Below are positions 55,022 to 64,000 of a stretch of 64,000 bases of DNA, piece by piece. A model generated the notes under the pieces. It saw nothing but the letters and a program-made list of their open reading frames with translations. It ran no database searches and was not told the DNA's origin. Source of the DNA: Coix lacryma-jobi var. lacryma-jobi. Taxonomy: Eukaryota > Streptophyta > Magnoliopsida > Poales > Poaceae. Each line of letters starts with the position of its first letter. Position 1 is the stretch's first letter. Location: assembly GCA_009763385.1 (NCBI GenBank), contig CM019822.1:14341950-14405949 (forward strand). The letters are read 5' to 3'. The position numbers and the translations under genes are program-made.

Positions 55022-56294
55022 TATCGGTGTTTCGAACCCGGGGGTACGACACCAACGAGTAATATGATCGCGTGCTCTCTTCCTGGATGGTGATGCAAGA
55101 TGACACAAGGATTTATCCTGGTTCGGGCAAAGAAGGCCCTACGTCCAGCGGGGGAGGAGGTTCTTGTATTACTTGCACCTAGGTGCTTGTACAGGGGCAA
55201 ATACAAGCTCAATGAGCGTGGACCGGAGTCCGGACTCGGGAGTGCGTGTGTGTGTGGACTCGCGTATTTTGTAACCCGGAGTTGTGCAACCGTGGACTCG
55301 CATTCTGTCCTCCCCGCGCGAAGGGCCCTGGCGTCCCCTTTTATAGAACAAGAGGAGGCCAGGGTTTACATAGGATAGATACGTACAGCGCTCGATATGG
55401 CGTAGGGTAGGAATCCTGTCTTGTCAGGGCCACTGGAGCCGACGTGGGCGTTGCAGTTGAAGCGTCCTTGGAGCGTGGCCTCCATCCCTGGCGCGGACGT
55501 GGAGGCGTGGCGATGTGGAAGCCGTACAGCACCCATCCCGGCACGTACAAGACACGGCGGGGTCCCTCCGGGTATTGGGGTACCTGTCCTCCAATAGCGT
55601 GAAAACGGTTAGGGCTCGAGGGGCGCGGAGCCGGCCTCGAGGTGGCACCTACGGGGGGGCTCGAGCCCCCGTAAGTATGGGCAAGTCCCGGAACGCCCGG
55701 GCGTACAGCGGGAACCCAGGCTTCAGGATGAGGCTCGAGCGTGCGTCAGGGCAGGGCATGGCCTAACAGTGTTGTACTGGCGCCTTTTTGCCCATGCTTG
55801 TGGTGAAAACGAGACTTGACTCTGCCCTGGTTACTGTGGTACGCGTCGGGCTGCAGAGGACGTGACTGGAGTAGGTGGAAGCATTAAATGCGCGGTATGG
55901 GGTCAGGGAGCAGGAAGTTTCCTCCTCGTGCTGGGCTTCGAAGGGTAGTGGCGCACTCGCTCAAGGCCGGGCACTGAGGGCTCGGGTGAGTGGGGGTTGA
56001 GCTCCATCTCGAGGCCTAGGTCGAGACGAGCCTCGAGGGGTAGGCTATCGTGCTGGAGGGGCTCGAGGTCCCGAGGAGCGGTGCACAGCTGTAGCGGGTT
56101 CGAGGGGTGGGCTACCAGGAGGTGGCCGGTAAGGTCTTGACCAGTCTAAGCTCCCTGGTGGTGTGCTAGCGTTGCAGGCTCCGAGGGGTTGGTTTCTTGG
56201 AAGGTTAGCTTAGCTGGGTTTGTTAATTGGTGTTCTAGGTTTAACCCGTGTGTTTTGCGTTGATTGGGGGTACCCCTTTGGCGTTCCCCCGACA
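55022..56294 (-). repeat. 5' LTR of element C
   Basis: 1273 bp, plus-strand reading TATCGGTGTTTCG to CCCCCGACA. The terminal TG has become TA at 55022-55023, while the 3' LTR keeps TG. A reversed TATA box (CCTTTTATAG) lies at 55337-55346. It is followed by the duplication ATAAG at 56295-56299. Confidence 0.93.
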
Positions 56295-56299
56295 ATAAG

Positions 56300-58172
56300 T
56301 GGTTGAGTCAATTCTTTTGATCGAAGATCCAAAAGTGGACGTCTCCAGGTCTGACATAGATGACACATTGGTGGTGTTCAAGAATGATCTTCCAAGAATG
56401 AGTGATGGATCATATTCTTCTCCTTCATTGGGATAGCGTCCCGTGGCTTGTACTGATCAAAGTGATGAGTAGGAGATCAAAGTGTCTTGAAGCTGGATTT
56501 CTCCTTCCTACCCTTGATCGTGAAGTAGATCTAGACAACGGTATTGTGTCTCCCCCGAGCTGGCTTGTGAGTTAGGTGGATGCCCAAATTTCTTCAACAA
56601 CATGTTCTTGAGTTGAAATTGTCGACCTTGTTGTTGTTGAAGTTGTTCCACCTTGTCCCCTAAACTAGCTCTTGTGTTGCAATGATTAGAAGTAAGGAGA
56701 ACTTCCACTGCTTGTCTTTATAGTGAACCACCAACAAACTTCCTTCGGACGACACATAGATATTATGATGTAGTGGCATGTCGTCTCCCTGATATTTGTT
56801 GTTGGTGTCGGTGTTGATGTCTTCGACAATGATGAGCGTAGGCATAGATTGGCCCATACGGGGTGAGTTGCATCCTGCTCGTCATTAGTGTCCTGGCTTA
56901 GGCCTTGGGATGGCTCAAAGCTTGGCTGCCTTCGACATCACTAGTGACTTGTCTGATGATGAGTTTTGTCTATCCATGGGTTGGGTTTTGGATCTTTAAG
57001 TTCACACCATGAACAAGCAAATCTCATCTCCTACAAAAATTTAGTGGACACATACCCGAAGGATTGCACTGAATTTGAAACATGGGTTGTTATCCACAAC
57101 TTATATGTTATTCATCCATGCTAATGAAAATATGATTTTAGAATTACTTTAGCATGGACTAGCATTTTATGTGTTGGCTGCATTTTAACATGGTTCAAGG
57201 CAAAGATACTTGCAGTAGAAGATAAATTTAAATAAACTTTAATACTCACAGTTCATTCATCCATGATGAATGAGCTGAGTCTTCATTATGCAGTTCATCG
57301 TATGCATTGCTTCATCTCTGATGTGAATTCATCTCAGGACTTTCCCAAAGTGTATTTAAAGTTCTCTACAGGGGTTAGTCCAACAAAATATCCAATGTCT
57401 ACACAAGCTAATTTCAGATCAATAATCAAACCAAACTCCGTGTCTAATTTGATTAAGGTAGACTATTTAACCTAAGCACCACGCTTAATTTAAAAAGCCT
57501 ATGAAAGTACCCTAGGGAAGTACCTTCAAACTAAAACATACTTGGCAAACAAAGGTAGCATGAGAGCATAACATAGATTTCTTCATAAAGAGATGACAGT
57601 ATGATCACAGTGATTTTTAAATATTTTTTTAGATGTAGATGACATGAATGCGGACAAAGGAACTAAACATGATGTGGTTTTGATATGAGAAAACATAAAC
57701 TAAATGGAGTGGATGAATGATTAAGAGTAAACATGCAGTGGAATGCAAGGAATTAAAAAGATAACTACTCATAAAGTTTAAAGTCCATGAGCAAGACTGT
57801 CTCACCTTGATCATACTTACCATGGCTCACAACTGGGACTTGTGAGTGGCACGGCGTAAATATCCGTCACATGGGATGAGAGTTGATTTGTTGTGACGAC
57901 GTCCTTTTCTCCAACCTACACATGGTTAGAATAGATAATATATATGTATACACAAACCTGTGAGATGGCAGGGTTCCAGGATTAATGATGGATCTTGAAT
58001 GTTCAGGCACCCTGGGTTCTTCATTCTTGTGGAATCTCGCCATAAGGTCAAAACGGCGTCTGATGTCCTGTCTATTCCACACTCAAGAGAACAAGGGGTA
58101 ATCCTACTAAAGCTAGTGGTACACTAAATTAGCAGACATCAAGATCATTATCAAAATCTTTACACCAATTGC
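56300..58172 (-). mobile_element. Internal region of element D, right piece
   Basis: Low-GC sequence without a convincing gene. Two short minus-strand frames overlap at 56508-56857 (one with LQQQQGRQFQLKNMLL), but both are short and resemble no family I know. It ends at a primer site next to the LTR, so it should be the 5' internal part of a minus-oriented, probably non-autonomous LTR element into which C inserted. Confidence 0.6.
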
Positions 58173-58191
58173 TTCCCCGGCAACGGCGCCA
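58173..58191 (-). other. Primer binding site of element D
   Basis: TTCCCCGGCAACGGCGCCA on the plus strand is the 3' end of aspartate tRNA, so the minus strand carries the complementary primer site TGGCGCCGTTGCCGGGG. This type is common in Athila and related gypsy elements. Confidence 0.85.
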
Positions 58192-58195
58192 AAAA

Positions 58196-59660
58196 TGCTT
58201 GTTGACGTTTGTTAACGCAAATAAGAATATGAAAGTTTCCGCAAGCGCACAGAACATCATTGTAGCATTTTACCGGGAGTATTCCAGGATCGTTATTTAT
58301 ATTTTACCACAGGGAAGCTAGGGTCAAGAATCTGATAATTTACTATCATGTATCTACTAACTCAGAGTACTAATTAGACTAAAGCAGAAGTAAATAATAT
58401 ATGATATGAATGAAAGCACATAAAAGAGAATTCATGATAAATATATAGATAACTATAGTCGGAGGACAATGGGAGAGATCGAGGTTCCTATGCACTTCTT
58501 TATTACTTGGGTTCTTAGGTAACAAGGATGAAAAGATATAGCAGTTATAAACATTGGCACTTTGGAGCAACAGTACCTTTCTGACTCTCGAAAAAGACTG
58601 GGAAGAAGGTAGTCAGGGGAAGGCTGCCAAAAAGCTCTACGAAAACACCAATCCTAACGTGGTGGATTATAACAATCTACAAAGCTGTCACCCCTATAGC
58701 TACCACAACTATCCGGAGGATTGAGCGCAAACTCAGGTAAACACTAGCCTAGACACCGCGTCTACACTAATGATTACTACTCTAATTACCATGAATAACT
58801 AGAGCACTCAATACGAGCAAAGATCCTATGCCAAGATATAACAACTATACTAATCATATAATAAAGCATAAAGTAAATAGAGAAGATAAATATATTAAAA
58901 CATAAGTCTTACAAAGAAAAGATACAAGACATACCAAAACTCTGAAGACATCTCCGGAACCGGAGCGCAGCTCCGCTCTCCCTAACTCCCGACTAAAGCT
59001 AAGCTATTACATTGGAAAATCTAAACCTAATTCTCTAGGGAGGAGAGGTTGTCCTTCGAGGGACGCCTCTACAAAGACTCCCAGATGATGATGTGCTGCC
59101 TCAGGGGGGTCCTGGGTTTATTATATAGGGGCTCCTGGCCTCCCCTCCACCTTAGGCAAGCGATGTGATACTAAATCCTTCGTCATATGCACTTGGGCCT
59201 AAATGGGCCAAAACATGTTGGAGAGGTCGGTTGGAGTGTGTCACGCGAAGGGGGCGAACTTGGGCCCTGTAGCAGACCGAACGACCCAGGAGGGAGACCG
59301 ACCGGTCTGTCTCTATGCCAGGTGGGCCCCACCTTCCGTGGGTCGCCTTCTCGTGTCTTCTGGAATGTTCTAGAATCTTCCAAGTCGTATCCATCGAGGA
59401 CTCTCTCGTCGGGACTCCAAATGTAGCAAACCATATGTCCGTTTCGATCGTCTCGACGAGCTCTTCGCAATGGTGTGCTCTGTTTCATCACTTGAGATAC
59501 TTTTATATGGTGAAATATTGATAATCCTGCAAAACAAGTGAGAGCACCAAAACTCGTGGAACTTGTTAGTTTCAAACCCTACAACTATGCTTTGTGATTC
59601 ATTTAGTGTCATTTCATGCAATAGTTAATGGTTAATTATGAGCATTAGTGAGCATCAACA
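58196..59660 (-). repeat. LTR of element D
   Basis: Plus-strand reading TGCTTGTTGACG to GCATCAACA, 1465 bp with TG..CA ends. A primer site lies on its left and a polypurine-like tract (reverse of ACTTGGGGGAACT, 59661-59673) on its right, so the same LTR acts as 5' LTR of one unit and 3' LTR of another. No gene is seen inside. Confidence 0.7.
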
Positions 59661-59740
59661 AGTTCCCCCAAGTGTTGACACTTCTTGGCATCACTACTAA
59701 GAATAGAGTATGAATCTATCCCTAGCAGCGGTGCTAGAAA
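59661..59740 (-). mobile_element. 80 bp internal remnant between two D-type LTRs
   Basis: It consists of a polypurine-like tract, about 45 bp, and a decayed primer site (TCCCTAGCAGCGGTGCTA at 59720-59737, compare CCCCGGCAACGGCGCCA). Nothing else lies between the LTRs. Confidence 0.6.
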
Positions 59741-60071
59741 TGTTTGTCGGTATTTCTTATGTCTATTGGATAATTCCGCAAGCGCACAGAACATACCGTT
59801 GTAGCATTTCACCCAGGAGTATTCCAGGGTATCGTATTTATCCACAGGGAAGCAATGGTTAAAGAATGTGATAACTAACTATCATGTATCCACTAACTAA
59901 TATACCAACTAAACCAGAGTGGGGGTAAGTGATATATATGATAAGAGTAGTGACACACAGGAGAGGTCCCAAAGATAAAAGAGTAGTCTAGCGAGCGAGG
60001 AGAACAACGAGCGAGCCTAAGGTTTCCAGAGATCTGTCTCTACTTGCATGGTTCTAACTTAGCAAGACATG
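59741..60071 (-). repeat. Second D-type LTR, cut by element E
   Basis: It starts TGTTTGTCGGTATTTC and shares CCGCAAGCGCACAGAACAT and ATTCCAGG-type blocks with the LTR at 58196, but is clearly diverged. It breaks off where the E LTR begins. Confidence 0.7.
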
Positions 60072-61324
60072 TGTCGGGGGAACGCCAAAGGGGTACCCCT
60101 AATCGACGCAAAACCAACAAGTTAAACCTAGAACACCAATTAATAAGAGGTGAAACTAGACTAACCTTCCAAAAACTAACCCCTCGAGACCTGCTACGCT
60201 AGCCCGCCGCCAGGGAGCCCGGGTTCGCCAAAACCTTGCCAACCGCCTCGCGACAACCTACCCCTCGAGCCCTGGCATATAGGCCTCGAGCCCTCCACAG
60301 CCGTACACCGCACCTCGAGACCCCACGCGGGGACCTCGAGCCTCTCCGGCACGACAGCCTATCCCTCGAGACGCTTCACGCCTCCCTCGAGCGGCACAGA
60401 CATCGGATGCCAATCCCATGCTGTGCATTCAATGCGTTCACCTACTCCGGTCACGTCTTCTGGTGCACGACGTGTGTCATAGTGAACCGGAGCCACAGTC
60501 AAAATCTCGTTTTCACCACAAGCATGGGCAAAAAGGCACCAATGCGGCACTATTAACCCATACCCTACACTGTTGCACGTCCAAGCCACGTCTTGAGGCT
60601 CGGACACCTGCTGCTCAATCGGGTTTCCCGGGACTCGCCCATACCTGCGGGGGCTCGAGCCTCCCGTAGGCGCCACCTCGAGGTCGGCCTTGCGCCCCTC
60701 GAGCTCTGACTGCTTTTCACGCTATTGGAGGACAGGTACCCCAAGACCCGGAGGGACCCCGCCATGTCCTGTACATACCGGAATGGGCACCGTACGGCCT
60801 CCACGTCGGCACGCCTCCACGTCCGCACCAGTGATGGAGGCCATGCCTCAAGGACGCCTCAACAGCAACCCCCATGCCGGCCCAGTGTCTCCGACAAGAC
60901 GGAATTTCTACACTCCTTCGTATTGGGCATTGTACATGTATCACCAGTATAACACCTGTATCACCCCTGTACCACTCTCGTGTAACCCTGATCTCCTCTT
61001 GCTCTATAAAAGGGGACGTCAGGGCTCTTCACCGCCCGGTTAGACACACGCTTACACGCCCACAGACACAACTCCACGGGTCAGCACAAGTTCGCACCAC
61101 ACACATTCGAGTCCGGACACTGGTCCACGCTCATTGAGCTTGTATTCACCCCTGTACAAGCACTTAGGTGCAAGTAATACAAGAACCTCCTCCCGCCGCT
61201 GGACGTAGGGCCTTCTTTGCCCGAACCAGGATAAATCTTGTGTCCCCTTGCATCACCATCCAGAAAGAGAGCATGCGACCATATTACTAGTTGGTGTCAT
61301 ACCCCCGGGGTACAAACACCGACA
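60072..61324 (+). repeat. 5' LTR of element E
   Basis: 1253 bp, TGTCGGGGGAACG to ACACCGACA. A TATA box (CTATAAAAGG) lies at 61004-61013. Confidence 0.92.
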
Positions 61325-61325
61325 G

Positions 61326-61343
61326 TTGGCGCGCCAGGTAGGG
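61326..61343 (+). other. Primer binding site of element E
   Basis: TTGGCGCGCCAGGTAGGG lies one base after the LTR, identical to that of A. Confidence 0.8.
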
Positions 61344-61380
61344 GGGGGTCGCGTGTCCAAGTCGATTTCTCGTTTCCTGG

Positions 61381-64000
61381 ATGGCTTCTTCCACTCCTCC
61401 GTTCTCTGCTGGTGCCATCGTCTGGTTCGGGAGCCTCGAGTTCCTAGCCACCGGCAGTGGCAACGAGCTGACTCTGCTCTCCACGGAGGGCCCGAGCAGA
61501 GGGCGTGCCACGCCACCCCACGCGGGGGGCGTGGCGCGTCGCCCGCACCACCACACGTCGCCACCTCGCGAGCGGCGCCGTCGTCATCATCGCCGCCAGG
61601 CACAGGCGGTGCCCGCGGCGTACACCCAGTTCCCCGCGACCGGCGCGGAGCCCCCGAGGGGAAACCTGCCCGGCGCACGGCCGGAGACCTCCAGGGCGCG
61701 CGCACACTCCCCCAGCGAGTTCGCGTTCGTCATGCGCACGGACCAGGAGACTGGCCGGAGGCCCCCGAGCCGTGCACCGTCGACACCTCCTGACCTCCTC
61801 CCGCACGGGGTGTACCGCGCTCGATGCCAGCGGTGCTCGTTCGGCCTCAACAACTCAGCAGCTGTCTACGCCCACCACCTCGACGAGCGCCGTCGGGATC
61901 GAGCGGCGGCGGAGCAGGAGGAACGTCCGGGCGTGCTCCTACGAGCCACCGCCGACCTGGAAATCGTCTACCCCGCGCACGTCGATCGCGGCTTCTCGCG
62001 GCTCGTCGAGCCACCCCGGCGAGCCACCGTCGGAGAGTGGTACTGTGAGCTGCAGTCCCAGCATGAGCCAGGGCGGCACATCACCAACAGCTCCGACTCC
62101 GACGAGTACGACTATCACGACCCTGACCTCTGGGATCCCACCAGGGAGTGCTTCCAGCTCGAGGGGGTCGTGAGCGACACCGAGGACCACGGTGACGACA
62201 ACAGGCCGGCGCTCAACCTCGAGGAGCCCGGAGACGTGGCCTCGGCAGGCGGATCACGCGTTCAGGGGAGGAACGAACCCCCGGCACCGGCTGCACCATC
62301 TCGGCACAGCGACGACCAGGCGGCGCAGCTCGCACAGGTGCGGGAGGCCATCGCCAAGGCTGAGGAGGACCGACAACGCCTGCTGCAGCTCAAGAAGACC
62401 CTAGTGCAGGAACAAGCCCAGCCTCGAGGCGCCGGCATTCGTGGCCGCGCTCGAGAAGTCCACCGGTAGATCCTCGAGGACGGGGCACCAGCACGCCTCG
62501 AGGTGCGTTTCCCGCGAGCCGGACAGAACGTGGTGGCGGCCGCAATGCTGCTCCGCGATCTACCCACCGTCTCCAACCCTGACGCCAGGCGCATGCTCGG
62601 GGAAATGAAGAACCTCCTCGAGATAGCCGCTGTACAGCAGGCCGAGAGCTCAGCCTCGCATCGACGCGGAGCGGCCTCGGGGAGGCCAGCAGACCTGCCC
62701 CGCAACGAGCGAGAGATGTCCGTCCACCAGCCAAACGCTTCTCAAGCCAAGCCAGTCCGGGAGCAGATCGTCGACAACCGGCCACCTCGAGACCCCAATG
62801 ACGCCCACGACGAGCTCACGCGGTTGGGGGAGGCGAATGCCAAGGCAGAGGAGGACGCGCAACAATACCAGCGTAACCCCCAACGCAAGCACAAAGGGGG
62901 CGAGGAGCGAGGCTATAGTGTCCACCGAGGAGGGCGCTACGACAGCGACGACGACCGGCAAACCCTCGAGCCCCCGGGCCCCAGGGTTTTCAGCCGAGCC
63001 ATCCGTACCTCGACCCTCCCCGGCCGCTTTCGACCACCTACCAACATCGTGAAGTATGACGGGGGGGTCGAGCCCAAGCTGTGGCTCTCTGACTTCCGCC
63101 TAGGCTGCCAATTGGGCGGAGCCAAGAACGACGACCGCGTGATCATACGCCAGCTCCCACTTTACCTCTCGGACACCGCCCGTCGGTGGCTCGAGGGGCT
63201 CCCACCGCATCAGATCCACGACCGGGCCGACCTGGTCAGGGTCTTCGACGGGAACTTCAAGGGGACTTGCGTGTGCCCAGGCAACCCCTGGGATCTACGG
63301 CGTTGCAGGCAAGCAGCGGACGAGCCCCTCCGCGACTTCGCTCGGCGGTTCTCAAAGCAGCGCCTCGAGCTCCCCCCACGTGCCTGATGAGGATGTCATC
63401 TCAGCGTTCCTGGCGGGCACGACATGCCAAGAGCTAGTTCACGAGCTAGGGCGCTACCGTCCCAGGACGGTCGAGGACCTGATGGATCGTGTCACCAGCT
63501 TTGCCTCGGGCGACGAGGCAGTGGGGGCCTTCTTCGGCCGCCCCACGGACAAAGGCAAGACGGTGGCCGCGCCAGAGGGCTCGAACAAGGGCAACGACGC
63601 CAAGAACCGCAACAACAACAACAACAAAAAGAAGAAGAACAAAAGCAAAGGCCAAAAGGCAAAACGCGACGCCAACGACGACGACGATGAAGAAGTGCTC
63701 ATGGGCGCCCTCGACCATAAGAAACCTCGAGGCCCCCCTGACTGGGCTGTTTTCGACCAGATGCTCGAGGATCCCTGCCCTTATCACAAGGGCCCCGTGA
63801 ATCACAAGCTAAAAGACTACCGACTGCTGAAGGGCTTCTACGCCAAGCTCGACGACAAGAACGAGGACACGCCTAAGGGCAAGGACAACAAACGGCGCGA
63901 TGACGGAGACGCGGGTTTCCCCCCGGTGCGTGACTGCTTCATGATCTACGGGGGCCCAACCGTCGGGCTCTCAGCTCGGGAGAGGAAGAAGGAACGCCGG
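61381..64000 (+). pseudogene. gag: gag of element E, with one stop and one frameshift, incomplete at window end
   Basis: It starts MASSTPPFSAG at 61381 and is open to a TAG at 62467-62469, where C reads CAG. It stays open in the same frame to about 63375, where a run of six C (five in C) shifts the frame; the new frame is open to the window end. The gag core lies at about 63060-63480 (LWLSDFRLGC, RRWLEGLPP, LRDFARRF). The zinc-knuckle-like motif near 63770 reads CPYHKGPVNHKLKDY, so its last Cys is Tyr. The window ends in the gag-protease linker (YGGPTVGLSARERKK). Confidence 0.9.

Larger units (their letters stand above)
6305..56294 (-). mobile_element. Element C: near full-length Tat-lineage Ty3/gypsy element, split by nested insertions
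   Basis: Two LTRs of the same family (6305-7564 and 55022-56294) bound it, with a 5 bp duplication ATAAG on each side. Reading on the minus strand the order is 5' LTR, primer site, gag, protease, start of RT, insertion of F (16603-51353), rest of RT, RNase H, second RNase H, integrase, an antisense extra gene, a non-coding region and the 3' LTR. A second RNase H domain and an antisense ORF between integrase and the 3' LTR are known marks of plant Tat-lineage elements. Several stops and frameshifts make it non-functional. Confidence 0.93.
60072..64000 (+). mobile_element. Element E: 5' part of a Tat-lineage gypsy element, runs off the window
   Basis: It has a 5' LTR, primer site and gag of the same family as A and C, in plus orientation. 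The five bases before it, ACATG (60067-60071), would be its target duplication, but the other end lies outside the window. Confidence 0.9.

Noticed and set aside
59152..59575. Overlapping frames on both strands in the D LTR
   Set aside because: Short, without recognised motifs, and located inside an LTR.

Overview
The window is plant nuclear DNA made almost entirely of nested LTR retrotransposons. The families point to a grass, probably a panicoid such as a maize, sorghum or sugarcane relative. They are Ty3/gypsy Tat-lineage elements with an antisense extra gene, a Tekay-like chromovirus with 4.1 kb LTRs, and a Sirevirus-type copia element. I see no ordinary host gene, tRNA, rRNA or prokaryotic feature. 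The genus is not determined.

Layout. (A) 1-4843, + strand: an internally deleted Tat-lineage element, with the end of its 5' LTR, decayed gag, a 39/42 bp minisatellite and a 3' LTR; it has no pol. (B) 4844-6090: the 3' end of another element, with about 110 bp tandem repeats and a 516 bp LTR. (D) 6091-6299 and 56300-60071: an old, minus-oriented, largely non-coding element with tRNA-Asp-type primer sites. (C) 6305-56294, minus strand: a Tat-lineage element inserted in D (target-site duplication ATAAG). It has gag, protease, RT, two RNase H domains, integrase and a 4.4 kb antisense, intron-containing extra gene. (F) 16603-51353, + strand: a Sirevirus-like copia inserted into the C reverse transcriptase (TSD CTTTA). 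(G) 26899-50107: an inverted-repeat element inserted into the F 3' LTR (TSD GAGTT), with two 4.08 kb arms around a 1.16 kb loop. (H) 27669-41548, minus strand: an intact, young chromovirus inserted into the left-arm ORF of G (TSD GTCGA). (E) 60072-64000, + strand: the start of a third Tat-family copy, inserted in a D-type LTR and running off the window. D, C, F, G and H form a five-level nest, and four of its insertions have matching 5 bp duplications readable on both sides.

The most unusual content is in G and H. Both carry an ORF upstream of, or in place of, gag whose N-terminus closely copies the histone H3 tail, followed by coiled coil and an acidic tail. H also encodes an integrase with a C-terminal chromodomain, so one element appears to carry both a chromatin reader and a mimic of a chromatin ligand. 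G carries the H3-like ORF on both arms of a near-perfect palindrome, which makes it a candidate natural hairpin and small-RNA source. Other notable features are the spliced antisense gene in C, hairpins with covarying stems in the F LTR, and a 49 bp minisatellite shared between two unrelated LTR families.

H alone looks able to act as a functional unit: promoter and LTRs, primer site, accessory ORF, gag-pol polyprotein and polypurine tract. The other elements are broken by stops, frameshifts or later insertions.
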